This document shows, piece by piece, positions 1 to 8,978 of a stretch of 64,000 bases of DNA. Every line of letters starts with the position of its first letter. The stretch's first letter is position 1. The notes under the pieces are model-generated. The model had not been told where the DNA came from, ran no database searches, and was given only the letters and a program-made list of their open reading frames with translations. This DNA comes from Candidatus Dormiibacterota bacterium (GTDB lineage: Bacteria > Chloroflexota > Dormibacteria > Dormibacterales > Dormibacteraceae). The position numbers were made by a program, and so were the translations under genes. The stretch spans positions 1 through 64,000 of the forward strand of contig PLYZ01000060.1 in the NCBI GenBank assembly GCA_003151935.1, read 5' to 3'.

Positions 1-707
1 CGGCGCTGGATCGAGCACTCGCGCTCGCCCAGGTGCACCGCGTTGCCATGGGTGTCGCAGACGACCTGGATCTCGATGTGCCGCGGCTTGCGGATGTACC
101 GCTCCAGGTAGACCGTCGGGTCGCCGAACGCCGAGCGTGCCGCCTGGGCGCTGCTCTCGATCGCGGCCACCAGCTCCTGCTCAGACTCCACGACCTTCAT
201 GCCGATCCCGCCACCGCCGCCCGATGGCTTGACCATGACCGGAAAGCCGATCGCATGCGCCGCCGCCGCTGCGGCCGACGGCTCGATCGCGCCGCTGCCC
301 GGGGTCACCGGCACGCCGTGGTCCACGGCCAGCTTTCGCGCCTCCAGCTTCGAGCTGAGCGCGCGCATCGCTGAGGCCGGGGGCCCGATGAACCGGATGC
401 CTGCGGCCTCGCACGCATCCGGGAACGCCGCTTTCTCGGAGAGAAACCCGTAGCCCGGATGAATCGCGTCGGCGCCGCAGTCGTGCGCGACCTTGACTAT
501 GCGCTCCAGCTGTAGGTACGACTCGCTCGGAGGAGCGGCTCCGATGTGATGAGCCTCATCGGCGTAGCGAACGTGGATCGCATTGCGGTCGGCGTCGGAG
601 TAGACGGCCGCGGTGGCGATGCCCAGCTCGCGACATGCCCGCATCACACGGATCGCGATCTCGCCCCGATTGGCGACGAGAACCTTATTGAAAAGCTTGC
701 TTTTCAT
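1..707 (-). CDS. accC: Biotin carboxylase subunit (AccC/PycA-like), 3' part cut by window edge
   Basis: The complement reads MKSKLFNKVLVANRGEIAIR from an ATG at 705-707 and stays open to base 1, so about 235 N-terminal residues are visible. The KVLVANRGEIA start, the HPGYGFLSE motif and the glycine-rich ATP-grasp loop KPSGGGGGIGM identify an ATP-dependent biotin carboxylase, which carboxylates biotin on a carrier domain. The gene lies 32 nt downstream of pycB, whose product carries its own biotinyl domain. A two-subunit pyruvate carboxylase (PycA+PycB) is therefore the simplest reading. An acetyl- or propionyl-CoA carboxylase subunit is the alternative, because biotin carboxylases of these enzymes are hard to separate by sequence alone. 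The provided ORF track misses this gene because it has no stop inside the window. Confidence 0.9.
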   Translation of the reverse strand, partial: MKSKLFNKVLVANRGEIAIRVMRACRELGIATAAVYSDADRNAIHVRYADEAHHIGAAPPSESYLQLERIVKVAHDCGADAIHPGYGFLSEKAAFPDACEAAGIRFIGPPASAMRALSSKLEARKLAVDHGVPVTPGSGAIEPSAAAAAAHAIGFPVMVKPSGGGGGIGMKVVESEQELVAAIESSAQAARSAFGDPTVYLERYIRKPRHIEIQVVCDTHGNAVHLGERECSIQR

Positions 708-739
708 CCTTCAGCAGACGAGTTGCGCTTCACTCGGAG

Positions 740-2545
740 TCAGCTGACCACGAGCAGCGGCTGGTTGGGGCTGACGATCTCTCCCTCTTTGACATAAACG
801 TGGCTGACGCGACCGGCGACGTTCGTGACGATGTCGTTCTGCATCTTCATCGCCTCCAGCACGGCGACGACGTCGCCGAGCTTCACCTCGTCGCCAGCCT
901 TGACGGGGATCTTCACGATCAATCCTTGCATCGGAGCGATCACGGTGCCCTCGCCGGCCTTCGGCGGTGGGCCCGCGCTCGCACCGGCAGCAGATGCGCC
1001 GCCGGCAGCGGACATGACAGTCATGCCGGCGCCGGTGACCCGCACCTTGAAGACCTCGCCCTCCACCTCGACCTCGAACTCGGCGGTCGAGACAGGTTCG
1101 GGCGTCGGAGGCTCTGCCGCCTCGGCCTGAGCGGGCGCGGGAGCCGGCGCGGGCGTGGAATGAGTCACAGACTGCGGCCGTGACTTGTCGGCCGGCGGCG
1201 CCGGCGGTCCACTCAGGTATTCCTGGGCGAGGCTCGGAAACATCAGGTGTATCAGCACGTTGTCGTCGGTTGGCTCGAAACCCAGCTTCCTGACCTGCGC
1301 ACGCGAGTTCTCCACCTGGGGCTCGAGCAGGTCCGCCGGCCGGATCGTGATCGGCTCCTCGCGGCCCAGGACGAGCCTGCGAAGCTCGTGGTCGGCCGGC
1401 ACCGGCGGCCGGCCGTACAGTCCCTGCAGGTAATCCTTGAGCTCCTGCGTGACAGTGGCGTAGCGGTCGCCGCCGATCACGTTGTAGACCGCCTGCGTGG
1501 CGATCACCTGGCGGATCGGCGCGACCAGCGGCGGATATCCGAGCTCACGGCGCACTCGATTGGCCTCTTCCATCACCTCCGAGATGCGCCCGGCGGCGTT
1601 GCGGGCGGCGAGCTGGTGAAAGATGTCCTCCAGCATCTGGCCGGGCATCTGGTAGCGGAGGATGCTGGCGTCGACCCGGTCGGCGAGCGGGTTGAGGTGC
1701 TCGATGTGCCGGCGCTTCAGCTCCTCGACATCGTGCTGGACCTCCCACATCGTGTCGAGGTCGAGACCGGTGTCGTATTCGCCGCCGTGGAGAGCCGCGA
1801 CGACGCTCTCGGCCGCCGGCTGCGAAGTGCCCCACGCGAGGGGCGACATGGCGACGTCCAGGATCTCAGCGCCTGCTTCGACTGCCGCCATGTACGCCAT
1901 AGGCGCCATTCCGCTCGAGCAGTGCGAGTGCACGTCGATCGGGACCTTGACCACGCTCTTGAGGGTCGTCACGAGCTCCCATGTCGCCTGCGGGCTGAGC
2001 AGCCCGGAGGTGTCCTTGATCACGATCTCCTCGCAGCCCATGTCCGCGAGGCCTTTGGCCAGCGAGCCCCATAGCTCGATGTTGTGCGCGGGAGAGATGG
2101 CGTAGCTCAGCGCGCCCTGCACCTTCTTCTTCGCCTTGAGGGCCGCGCCGATGGCCGCTTCCATGTTGCGAAGGTCGTTGAGGGGATCGAAGACTCGAAA
2201 CACGTCGACGCCGCATTTGGCCGCGTGTTTCACGAAGAGCTGGACGACGTCATCGGCGAAGTTGCGCTTGGCCACCAGGTTCTGCCCGCGGATCAGCGCC
2301 TGGATGGGGGTATTCGGCGTCACCTTCCGCAGCTTGCGGAGGAAGTCCCACGGGTCTTCGTGGCTGCGCAGCTGCGTCTCGAAAGTCGCTCCGCCGAAGG
2401 CCTCCATGGCGGCAAACCCGATCTTGTCCATCTTCGCGGCGATCGGGATGATCTCGTCGCTGCGCAAGTTGCCGCCGAGCAGCGATTGCTGCGCGTCGCG
2501 GAACGTGGTGTCGACCAGGCGGACGCGCGCTTTCTTCTTCGCCAT
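740..2545 (-). CDS. pycB: Carboxyltransferase subunit with biotinyl domain (pyruvate carboxylase subunit B type)
   Basis: 601 aa. The N-terminal HMGL-like TIM barrel carries the metal and substrate motifs of the pyruvate carboxylase / oxaloacetate decarboxylase alpha / transcarboxylase 5S family: LVDTTFRDAQQS (residues 10-21), the carbamylated lysine in IVIKDTSG (about K177) and HSHCSSG (about 206-212). A Pro/Ala-rich linker (about 455-525) leads to a biotinyl domain with EAMKM (biotin-accepting lysine about 567). It abuts purE (TAG directly followed by ATG), so translation is probably coupled, and accC follows. Together they would convert pyruvate to oxaloacetate. No oxaloacetate decarboxylase beta or gamma membrane subunit is seen nearby, which argues against a sodium pump. 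Confidence 0.88.
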   Translation of the reverse strand: MAKKKARVRLVDTTFRDAQQSLLGGNLRSDEIIPIAAKMDKIGFAAMEAFGGATFETQLRSHEDPWDFLRKLRKVTPNTPIQALIRGQNLVAKRNFADDVVQLFVKHAAKCGVDVFRVFDPLNDLRNMEAAIGAALKAKKKVQGALSYAISPAHNIELWGSLAKGLADMGCEEIVIKDTSGLLSPQATWELVTTLKSVVKVPIDVHSHCSSGMAPMAYMAAVEAGAEILDVAMSPLAWGTSQPAAESVVAALHGGEYDTGLDLDTMWEVQHDVEELKRRHIEHLNPLADRVDASILRYQMPGQMLEDIFHQLAARNAAGRISEVMEEANRVRRELGYPPLVAPIRQVIATQAVYNVIGGDRYATVTQELKDYLQGLYGRPPVPADHELRRLVLGREEPITIRPADLLEPQVENSRAQVRKLGFEPTDDNVLIHLMFPSLAQEYLSGPPAPPADKSRPQSVTHSTPAPAPAPAQAEAAEPPTPEPVSTAEFEVEVEGEVFKVRVTGAGMTVMSAAGGASAAGASAGPPPKAGEGTVIAPMQGLIVKIPVKAGDEVKLGDVVAVLEAMKMQNDIVTNVAGRVSHVYVKEGEIVSPNQPLLVVS

Positions 2546-3004
2546 CTACTGGGCCAGAGCCGCGCGCTTTTCCGCGTGGCGACGCTCGATCACGTCGTCG
2601 TTCAGGCCGAGGATCCGAGCCGCGAGCCATGCGGCGTTTTTGGCGCCGGCTTCGCCGATGGCGACAGTTGCAACCGGGATTCCCGCGGGCATCTGCACGA
2701 TGGAGTAGAGCGAGTCGACACCGCCCAGGTGCTGGGTCGGCACCGGCACGCCGATCACGGGCAGATCGGTCCAGGCCGCGACCACGCCCGGCAGATGAGC
2801 CGCCCCTCCGGCGGCGGCGATCACCACCTTGAGCCCGCGCTCGCGGGCGGAAGACGCCCACTCCATCACGCCTCGCGGATTACGGTGCGCCGAGCACACC
2901 TTGACCTCGTGCTCGATCCCCAGCTCGTCGAGCACTTTGACGCACGCCTCCATCAGCGGCAGGTCCGACTTGGAGCCGAGGATGACGCCGACGACTGGGC
3001 TCAA
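2546..3004 (-). CDS. purE: N5-carboxyaminoimidazole ribonucleotide mutase
   Basis: 152 aa, usual length for class I PurE. The N-terminal [14 protein letters not shown] and the SAHRNP loop are the CAIR-binding signatures, and GGAAHLPG plus the [11 protein letters not shown] stretch complete the active site. It moves the carboxyl group from N5-CAIR to CAIR in de novo purine synthesis. The only start consistent with the family N-terminus is a TTG at 3002-3004, which overlaps the purD stop as TTGA, so it is translationally coupled to purD. No purK is visible in the window; a PurK partner would be expected elsewhere if this is an N5-CAIR mutase rather than an AIR carboxylase. Confidence 0.95.
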   Translation of the reverse strand: MSPVVGVILGSKSDLPLMEACVKVLDELGIEHEVKVCSAHRNPRGVMEWASSARERGLKVVIAAAGGAAHLPGVVAAWTDLPVIGVPVPTQHLGGVDSLYSIVQMPAGIPVATVAIGEAGAKNAAWLAARILGLNDDVIERRHAEKRAALAQ

Positions 3005-4275
3005 CTAACCGCCTCCTCTGCTATGTCGCTCCTGAAAAAAGCCCCGTCGAATCGTACCTTCCGGGCCGCGGCCAGCGCCTTTTCGCGGGCCTGGGAGACG
3101 GTGTCGCCGAGGGCGACGGAGGTCACCACCCGGCCGCCGTCGGTGACCAGACCACGGCCTGGCTCGAAGCGTGTGCCGGCATGAAAGATGAGCACGCCCG
3201 GCGGCATCTCGGCCAGGCCGCGAATCTGAAACCCAGTCTTGACCGCCAACTCGTCGGGGTAGTGCGCTGACGCAACCACGACGCCGACGCAGGGCTGCGG
3301 GCTCCAGCGCAGGTCCGGGAAGTCCGCTAGCGTGCCCTTTGCCGCGGCCAGGGCCAGGGCGACGAAGTCGGTCTGCAGGCGGGGCAGCACCACCTGGGCT
3401 TCCGGGTCGCCGAAGCGAGCGTTGAACTCGATCGTCCGGATGCCGGCCGGGGTGAGCATCATCCCCGCGTACAGGACGCCCCGAAACTCGTCGCCGCCGT
3501 TGGACAGCTCGAGCACCGCCGGACGGAGGACTCGATCCACGACCTGTTGCACCACGGAGTCGTCAACAGAAATCGGCGGTGAGTAGGCGCCCATTCCGCC
3601 GGTGTTGGGGCCGGTGTCGCCTTCGTGCGCGCGTTTGAAATCACGGGACGGGGCAAGCGCGACCACGTCCTTTCCATCGGTCACGCCCAGGATGGTCAGC
3701 TCAGGGCCTTCCAGCAGCTCTTCGACCACGATCGTCGCGCCGCTGCGTCCGAAGCGGTTCTCGACCAGCATCGCCTCGATCGCGGCATCCGACTCCGCGA
3801 CGCTCGAGCACACGATCACGCCTTTGCCGCGGGCCAGCCCGTCCGCCTTCACAGCGACCCGCCCGCCGCGATCCTTCGCCCAGCCCTTGGCCGGCGCCGG
3901 CTGGGTGAAGACGTCGAACTCCGCGGTCGGGATGTTGGCACGCCTCATCAACGCCTTAGCGAACGATTTGCTCGACTCGATACGCCCTGCTCCGCGATTG
4001 GGACCGAAAACGTTGAAGCCCGCGCTGCGCAGGGCATCGCCCACGCCGGCGTCCACTGCCGCCTCCGGCCCGAGGATCACAAGGCCCAGGCGCTCGCGCT
4101 TGGCGAAGTCGAGGAGGCGCACCACGTCAGCGGCGCCGATCGCCACGTTGCGCGCCATTCCGCCCGTGCCGCCGTTGCCGGGGGCGCAGTAGACGCGTTC
4201 CACGAGCTCCGACTGCACGCACTTCCACACGAGCGCGTGCTCGCGAGCCCCCGAACCGACGACAAGGACCTTCAC
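3001..4275 (-). CDS. purD: Phosphoribosylamine-glycine ligase (GAR synthetase)
   Basis: About 424 aa. The N-terminus [32 protein letters not shown], the ATP-grasp region [11 protein letters not shown] and the metal-binding FNARFGDPE are diagnostic. The enzyme joins phosphoribosylamine and glycine in purine synthesis. The ORF track starts at a TTG (4284); the GTG at 4275 gives MKVLVVGSG, which fits the family better, so I chose it. There is no clear ribosome-binding site, and a 12-bp perfect hairpin ends just 5 nt upstream of the TTG, so the leader may be regulatory. First gene of the purD-purE-pycB-accC operon. Confidence 0.95.
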   Translation of the reverse strand: MKVLVVGSGAREHALVWKCVQSELVERVYCAPGNGGTGGMARNVAIGAADVVRLLDFAKRERLGLVILGPEAAVDAGVGDALRSAGFNVFGPNRGAGRIESSKSFAKALMRRANIPTAEFDVFTQPAPAKGWAKDRGGRVAVKADGLARGKGVIVCSSVAESDAAIEAMLVENRFGRSGATIVVEELLEGPELTILGVTDGKDVVALAPSRDFKRAHEGDTGPNTGGMGAYSPPISVDDSVVQQVVDRVLRPAVLELSNGGDEFRGVLYAGMMLTPAGIRTIEFNARFGDPEAQVVLPRLQTDFVALALAAAKGTLADFPDLRWSPQPCVGVVVASAHYPDELAVKTGFQIRGLAEMPPGVLIFHAGTRFEPGRGLVTDGGRVVTSVALGDTVSQAREKALAAARKVRFDGAFFRSDIAEEAVS

Positions 4276-4288
4276 CGGTGGCAAAGTA

Positions 4289-4317
4289 TGAGAGGGAACC
4301 CGGATGGTTCCCTCTCA
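4289..4317. promoter_or_regulatory. Perfect 12-bp inverted repeat immediately upstream of purD
   Basis: TGAGAGGGAACC and GGTTCCCTCTCA pair perfectly around a 5-nt loop. The element ends 4-13 nt before the possible purD starts. On the minus strand it is followed only by TACTTTG, so it is a poor intrinsic terminator. An attenuator, translation-blocking hairpin or dyad operator for purD fits better. A second small perfect hairpin (TGCGGC-TAGC-GCCGCA, about 4323-4338) lies next to it. Confidence 0.5.
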
Positions 4318-4408
4318 TCGACCGTGCGGCTAGCGCCGCAGGGTCTGCTCTCTTTCCGGTATATCGATGGGCTTGTCCGAAAGATTTCTACACGCGACGA
4401 TTGGGAGA

Positions 4409-4448
4409 CCGATAGAAACAAAGTCGCGGCCGGGATGAACCCGGCCGC
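4409..4448 (-). terminator. Intrinsic terminator of guaA (REP-family A stem-loop)
   Basis: Downstream of the guaA stop on the minus strand, a perfect 9-bp stem (4426-4434 with 4440-4448) is followed by GACTTTGTTTCT, a U-rich tract, as in a rho-independent terminator. Its 19-nt core, GGCCGGGATGAACCCGGCC, is the exact reverse complement of the stem-loop found in the 137-nt repeats at 20480-20498 and 20790-20808. Confidence 0.7.
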
Positions 4449-4476
4449 CATCGCGGCGCTGGTAACGAGTCGATTT

Positions 4477-6018
4477 TTACTCCCACTCGATCGTGCCGGG
4501 CGGCTTGCTCGTGATGTCGAAGACGACGCGGTTGACGCCTTTGACCTCATTCACGATCCGGTTGCTGATGCGCGCGAGCACCTCATACGGCACGCGCGCC
4601 CAGTCCGCGGTCATGGCGTCCTCGCTGGTCACGACGCGCACGGCGACCACGTTGGCGTAGGTGCGATAGTCGCCCATCACGCCAACCGTTTCGAGCGGGG
4701 TGAGCACCGCGAACGACTGCCAGACCTGGCGGTACAGGCCGTTGCGCTTGATCTCGTCCACGACCACCCAGTCGGCATTGCGCAGTATCTCCAGCCGCTC
4801 CGCGGTCACCTCGCCCAGGCAGCGGATCGAAAGACCAGGGCCCGGAAACGGCTGGCGGTACACCATCTCTTCGGGCATGCCGAGCTCGAGTCCGACCGAC
4901 CGGACCTCGTCCTTGAACAGGTATCGCAGAGGCTCGATGAGCTGGAAGCGCAGGCCGGGCGGGAGCCCGCCCACGTTGTGGTGGGTCTTGATCTTGACCG
5001 CAGTGGACGAGACGTCCGGCGCGGTCGACTCGATGACATCGGGGTACAGCGTGCCCTGCGCCAGGAAGTCGATGTGACCGAGTCTCGTCGCCTCCGCCTC
5101 GAAGACGGAGATGAACTCCCGGCCGACGATCCGCCTCTTCTGTTCGGGGTCGATCACTCCGTTGAGCGCCTGCAGGAAGCGCTCGGTGGCGTCGACGTGG
5201 CGGATGTCCATGGCGAGGTTGCCGTGCATGACGGCCAGTACCCGCTCCGGTTCTTCCTTGCGCAGCAAGCCGTTGTTGACGAACACGCAGGTCAGCTGGT
5301 CGCCGATGGCGCGGTGCACAAGGGTCGCGGCGACAGCCGAGTCCACTCCACCTGACAGGGCGCAGATCACGCGCCCGCCACCGACCTGGGCGCGGATACT
5401 CTCGGTCGCCTCTGCGATGAAAGATCCTGCCGTCCACGAAGCGTCGCAGTGGCAGACGCCGTAGAGGAAGTTGCGCAACACCTCGCGTCCGCTTGGCGTG
5501 TGAACCACCTCGGGGTGAAACTGGATACCGAAGATGCCGTGGCCGTTCGTGAACGCGGCCACCGGCGAGTTGCCGCTGGAGGCGAGCGAGTGGAACCCAG
5601 GCGGCAGCTCGCTGACGTGATCGCCGTGGCTCATCCAGACGGGGAGCTCGTCGTTCAGGCCCTGGAAGAGAGCGTTGGGCTCGCGCACCGCCAGCAGCGC
5701 GGGGCCGTACTCGCGGGCATGCCCTGGATCGACCTTGCCGCCGAGGTGGTGCGCGATGAGCTGCATGCCGTAGCAGATGCCGAGCACCGGGATTCCCGCG
5801 CGCAGGGCTTCGGGGTCGACCTGCGGAGCTCCGGGCTCGTAGACGCTGGCCGGGCCGCCACCGAGGATCAGGCCGGACGGGTCGCGCTTCTTCAGCTCGG
5901 ACCACGGCGTGGTCCCGGGGACCAGCTCGCAATAGACGTTCGCCTCGCGCACGCGGCGCGCGATCAACTGGCTGAACTGCGAACCGAAGTCGAGTACGAG
6001 GATCGTCTGCTGCCGCAT
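4477..6018 (-). CDS. guaA: GMP synthase (glutamine-hydrolysing)
   Basis: 513 aa from the ATG at 6016-6018, giving [18 protein letters not shown]; the longer ORF in the track (to 6243) is non-conserved read-through. The class I glutaminase domain carries [15 protein letters not shown] (catalytic Cys) and FHPEVVHT (His/Glu). The synthetase half has the PP-loop [10 protein letters not shown] and the C-terminal dimerisation domain ending in KPPGTIEWE. It converts XMP to GMP with glutamine and ATP. It follows the guaB3-type gene by 82 nt on the same strand and has its own terminator, which separates it from purD. Confidence 0.97.
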   Translation of the reverse strand: MRQQTILVLDFGSQFSQLIARRVREANVYCELVPGTTPWSELKKRDPSGLILGGGPASVYEPGAPQVDPEALRAGIPVLGICYGMQLIAHHLGGKVDPGHAREYGPALLAVREPNALFQGLNDELPVWMSHGDHVSELPPGFHSLASSGNSPVAAFTNGHGIFGIQFHPEVVHTPSGREVLRNFLYGVCHCDASWTAGSFIAEATESIRAQVGGGRVICALSGGVDSAVAATLVHRAIGDQLTCVFVNNGLLRKEEPERVLAVMHGNLAMDIRHVDATERFLQALNGVIDPEQKRRIVGREFISVFEAEATRLGHIDFLAQGTLYPDVIESTAPDVSSTAVKIKTHHNVGGLPPGLRFQLIEPLRYLFKDEVRSVGLELGMPEEMVYRQPFPGPGLSIRCLGEVTAERLEILRNADWVVVDEIKRNGLYRQVWQSFAVLTPLETVGVMGDYRTYANVVAVRVVTSEDAMTADWARVPYEVLARISNRIVNEVKGVNRVVFDITSKPPGTIEWE

Positions 6019-6100
6019 TTCATGTTCTGAGCGCCCTGCGCGCGCCCGGCTGCCCTTGACTGCTTCGCGGTCGTGCGCGGCCGCGGCGGTCATGCTCAGC

Positions 6101-7315
6101 TCAGCTCTTTCCCATGCCCACGTGCTGGGCCTGCTGGAAGGATTTGCCTTCGGATGTGATCGACGGCGCGATGACCATCTCCACGTGCTGGAACTCAGGG
6201 ATGTCGCGCGCGCCGCACACGCCGAGCGCGGAACGCAGCGCACCGGCGAAGTTCTGGCTTCCGTCGTCGACTCGCGCGGGCCCCAGCAAGATCTCGTGCA
6301 GGGTCGCTTTCGTGCCGACGTGGATCCGGGTGCCGCGTGGAAGGTTGGGGTCGGGGGTCGCCATGCCCCAGTTGAAACCCTTCGACGCAGATTCCTCGGC
6401 GCCGGCGAGAGGTGTGCCGATCATCACCGCATCCGCGCCCGACGCGAATGCCTTGCAGACGTCCGCTCCGATCCGCATGCCGCCGTCGGTGATCACCGCC
6501 ACTCGCATTCCGCCACGGCGCATGTGCTCGTCGCGAGCGGCGGCGATGTCCGCGGTGGCCGTCACCTGAGGAACCCCCACGCCCAGGACCCCGCGCGTCG
6601 TGCAGGCGGCGCCAGGGCCGACGCCGACGAGGATGCCGGCGATGCCGGTCTCCATCAGCTCCAACGCGGTTTCGTAGTGCACGCAGTTGCCCACGACGAC
6701 CGGGATGGCACACGCGCGGACGAGCTGCTCAAACGACAGCTGGTGGTACGACTGAGACGAGTGGCGTGCGGTGAGCACCGTCCCCTGCACGACGAGGACG
6801 TCGGCCCCGGCCTTCTGCACGACCTCCGCACGCTCGGCGGCGCGCGCAGGAATGGTCGAAACCGCGCACGGGACGCCTGCGGCTTTGATGGCCTTGATAC
6901 GCTCGGCGATCAAGTTCGGCTTGACCGGCTCGCGATATACCTCTTTGAGCAGCGCGTTGATCTGCGACTTGTCCGCCTCGGCGATGCGCTTGATGATCGG
7001 AGCCGAATCCTGGTAGCGCGTGTGCACGCCGTCGAGGTTGAGCACCGCGACTCCGCCAAGCTTTCCCATCGCGATGGCGAAGTCGACGTCAACGACGCCG
7101 TCCATGGCCGAGCCCCAGATGGGAAGAGGGAGCTTGAAGCGCTCACCCATCGAGAAGGAGATGTCGACCTCGTCGGGATTCAGCGTGACGCCGCCGGGAA
7201 CGAGTGCGACCTCGTCAAACCCGTACGCGCGGCGCGCCCGCCGGCCGATACCGATCTCGAGGCCAGACTGCTCCCCGGGAATCGTTCCGCGGGTTTCAAG
7301 CCGGCTCTGATTCAG
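6101..7315 (-). CDS. guaB3: GuaB3-family IMP dehydrogenase-related protein; start codon unclear
   Basis: About 400 aa. [15 protein letters not shown] followed by an (alpha/beta)8 barrel matches the GuaB3 family of actinobacterial IMP dehydrogenase paralogues, which lack the CBS pair. [11 protein letters not shown] carries the catalytic-loop cysteine, and [16 protein letters not shown] is the IMP phosphate-binding site. It precedes guaA, consistent with guanine nucleotide metabolism. A perfect TATAAT lies at 7352-7357, yet between it and the conserved N-terminus there is no in-frame ATG, GTG or TTG. Candidates are CTG at 7315 (used here) or ATT at 7333, next to GGAG. The ATG used by the ORF track (7534) lies upstream of this promoter and antisense to the DUF4332 gene. 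Confidence 0.85.
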   Translation of the reverse strand: MNQSRLETRGTIPGEQSGLEIGIGRRARRAYGFDEVALVPGGVTLNPDEVDISFSMGERFKLPLPIWGSAMDGVVDVDFAIAMGKLGGVAVLNLDGVHTRYQDSAPIIKRIAEADKSQINALLKEVYREPVKPNLIAERIKAIKAAGVPCAVSTIPARAAERAEVVQKAGADVLVVQGTVLTARHSSQSYHQLSFEQLVRACAIPVVVGNCVHYETALELMETGIAGILVGVGPGAACTTRGVLGVGVPQVTATADIAAARDEHMRRGGMRVAVITDGGMRIGADVCKAFASGADAVMIGTPLAGAEESASKGFNWGMATPDPNLPRGTRIHVGTKATLHEILLGPARVDDGSQNFAGALRSALGVCGARDIPEFQHVEMVIAPSITSEGKSFQQAQHVGMGKS

Positions 7316-7351
7316 GGGTGTGTTTACTCCAATGGCGGCGGGGTTCGTTGA

Positions 7352-7357
7352 ATTATA
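7352..7357 (-). promoter_or_regulatory. -10 box (TATAAT) of guaB3-guaA
   Basis: A consensus TATAAT reads leftward in the short gap between guaB3 and the divergent DUF4332 gene. A TTGACG lies upstream, but with a short spacer (14 nt). Transcription would start near 7345, downstream of every canonical in-frame start codon. Confidence 0.55.
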
Positions 7358-7388
7358 CGGAATGCCGGCGACGTCAACGTTGGCCGCA

Positions 7389-7394
7389 TAAACT
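7389..7394 (+). promoter_or_regulatory. -10 box (TAAACT) of the DUF4332 gene
   Basis: TAAACT ends 7 nt before the GTG at 7402, so the mRNA would begin at or next to the start codon (leaderless). Confidence 0.45.
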
Positions 7395-7401
7395 TTTACT
7401 C

Positions 7402-7824
7402 GTGTATCGGACGCTGGAGTACCTGCGCGGAATCTCCGATGTCGACGTCGCGAGGCTTCGAGCCCGCGGCATCCGGCATACCAATCAGCTCCTGCATCGC
7501 ACGTCGCTCGCCATCGACCGCGAGCGGCTGTCAAAGAAGACCGGCATCAGCACCGACCGGCTCCTGGAGTTCGTGAACCAGTGCACCCTGCTCGAGGTTT
7601 CGGGGATGGATCATTTCCTGCCGATCATCCGGCGCCTCGGCATCGATTCGATGGGAGACCTGCGCGCGCAGGACGCCCGCGCGCTGCACGCCAAGGTGGT
7701 CGATGCCGTCGGGCTGTCCGGCGCGCCCAGCTTTTCCGACGTTCAGTACTGGATCAGCCAGGCGACGGCGCTGGACATCGTCGAGGCCCCGGAACCGAAC
7801 CCGCCGATACCTGTGGTGAAGTAG
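7402..7824 (+). CDS. DUF4332-like helix-hairpin-helix protein
   Basis: 140 aa from the GTG at 7402; the ORF track extends it upstream into non-coding sequence. The protein reads LRGISDVDVARLRARGIRHTNQLL, then RERLSKKTGISTDRLLEFVNQC, then IRRLGIDSMGDL. This is the repeated helix-hairpin-helix pattern (GI-x-DVARLRA-x-GI) of DUF4332 proteins, which resembles DNA-binding or nucleic-acid-associated HhH folds. It has no signal peptide or membrane segment. It is divergent from guaB3 and appears leaderless. The molecular role is unknown. Confidence 0.7.
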   Translation: MYRTLEYLRGISDVDVARLRARGIRHTNQLLHRTSLAIDRERLSKKTGISTDRLLEFVNQCTLLEVSGMDHFLPIIRRLGIDSMGDLRAQDARALHAKVVDAVGLSGAPSFSDVQYWISQATALDIVEAPEPNPPIPVVK

Positions 7825-7825
7825 C

Positions 7826-7942
7826 TCAGCCACCGGGTTGGGTCACCGCCTCGACGACCCTGCCCTCGAGACGCACCTCGATTGCCCGGCGCACCGAATG
7901 CGGCAGCCCTTCCCAGTGGACGCGAACTCCCGCTGCCGGCGG
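7826..7942 (-). pseudogene. Remnant of an aminoglycoside-phosphotransferase-family N-terminus
   Basis: In this gap between two convergent genes the complement encodes VRVHWEGLPHSVRRAIEVRL and then EGRVVEAVTQPGG before TGA. As I recall it, actinobacterial phosphotransferase (APH family) N-termini have the form 'W..LP..VR.a.e.rLG..V..a.tQ.GGfs.g'. The match stops exactly where the glycine-rich nucleotide-binding loop should continue, and the adjacent DUF4332 gene occupies the DNA beyond. There is no start codon of its own. I read it as a decayed 5' fragment, but the assignment rests on about 35 residues. Confidence 0.4.
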
Positions 7943-7943
7943 G

Positions 7944-8978
7944 TTAGAGAAAGACACCTCGGCGCAGCTTCAGGTTGTCGTAGATGCCCTGCTGGATGGT
8001 GTCCCGCACCTGGTCGGACAGGGCCATCACAAGGTTGTTGTCGTCGGCCGCTTCCGGCGGATGCTCCTCGACGTGGATAGGTGAGTGGAACCGGATATGC
8101 CACTTGCTGGGTAGGGGGATCATGCCCAGCGGCCCCAACCACGGCCAGAACGGCGTGATCGGGAAGTAGGGCAGGCCGAAGAACTTCGCTACAGGCGCAA
8201 GGTCCGCGACCATCGGGTAGATCTCTTCCGAACCCACCACCGACACCGGGATGATCGGCGCCCCCGACCTGATCGCGGTCGCGACGAAGCCTCCACGACC
8301 GAAGCGGCGCAGCTGGTAACGATCTTTGAAGCTCTTCCCGGACCCTCTCACGCCCTCCGGAAAGACAAGGACGAGCTCGTCGCGCTCGAGCAGCCGGCGG
8401 GTGTCGTCGGGGTGCCCGACCGTCTGGCCGGTGCGCCGCAGGAACCAGCTCAGCATCGGCATGCCCATGTAAAGGCTCGCCACCAGCGCGCGCACGTGAC
8501 GCGGATGCGAATGCTCCGCGAAGACCGCCGTTTTGATCATGGTGCCGTCCCAGGGCAGGACGCCGGCGTGATTCGAGACGAGCAGGGCGCGGCCTGTCGC
8601 CGGCACGTTCTCCACACCGGTGGTCTCCACGCGCCAGTAGTCGCGGTAGAGAACCATGAAGACCGAGATGAACGACTCGGTCCACTGCGGATCGAAGCCG
8701 AAGTCGTCGACCTCGTAGTTCGGACCGCGGACCGCAAGCTCGCGCTGCTTGTACATGAACTGGGCGAACTCCATGACCCGGTTGAGGTCGATGACATCGC
8801 GCCCTGTGAGCTGGCGAAGCCGGACCGACAGCTCGCTGAGTCCCTGGAAAGGCAGCAGCGGCGCCTGCTGCTGAAGACGCTTGACGGACTTCGCGAGTCG
8901 CGGGCCCGATTTCGGCTTCACGATCTCCGCCCGTGTGCTGTCCTTCCGCCGCTGCTTGGGAGATTTCGCCTGGATCAC
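7944..8978 (-). CDS. Lysophospholipid acyltransferase (PlsC/MGAT-like) family protein
   Basis: 344 aa from the GTG at 8976-8978; the ORF track extends it into the upstream gene. The acyltransferase signature is LLVSNHAGVLPWDG, followed by LVFPEGVRGSGKSFKDRYQL and GAPIIPVSVVGSEE, as in the MGAT-like LPLAT subfamily. Here the histidine and aspartate are separated by six residues, which is usual for this subgroup. It probably transfers an acyl chain to a glycerol- or sugar-lipid at the inner membrane. Its start overlaps the upstream epimerase stop as GTGA. This epimerase-acyltransferase order resembles Rv0501-Rv0502 in mycobacteria, so the two may act on one lipid. Confidence 0.85.
   Translation of the reverse strand: MIQAKSPKQRRKDSTRAEIVKPKSGPRLAKSVKRLQQQAPLLPFQGLSELSVRLRQLTGRDVIDLNRVMEFAQFMYKQRELAVRGPNYEVDDFGFDPQWTESFISVFMVLYRDYWRVETTGVENVPATGRALLVSNHAGVLPWDGTMIKTAVFAEHSHPRHVRALVASLYMGMPMLSWFLRRTGQTVGHPDDTRRLLERDELVLVFPEGVRGSGKSFKDRYQLRRFGRGGFVATAIRSGAPIIPVSVVGSEEIYPMVADLAPVAKFFGLPYFPITPFWPWLGPLGMIPLPSKWHIRFHSPIHVEEHPPEAADDNNLVMALSDQVRDTIQQGIYDNLKLRRGVFL

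Noticed and set aside
740-2545. Oxaloacetate decarboxylase sodium pump alpha subunit
   Set aside because: Same family, but no beta/gamma membrane subunit gene is nearby, and accC follows, which fits a two-subunit pyruvate carboxylase better.
3625-5355. 576-aa plus-strand ORF opposite purD/guaA
   Set aside because: Codons are the antisense shadow of conserved purD and guaA frames; residues are low-complexity Arg/His/Asp with no motif. High GC produces long antisense frames throughout this window (also 6056-7351, 11631-12914, 18766-19899, 46941-48434, 49389-50705).
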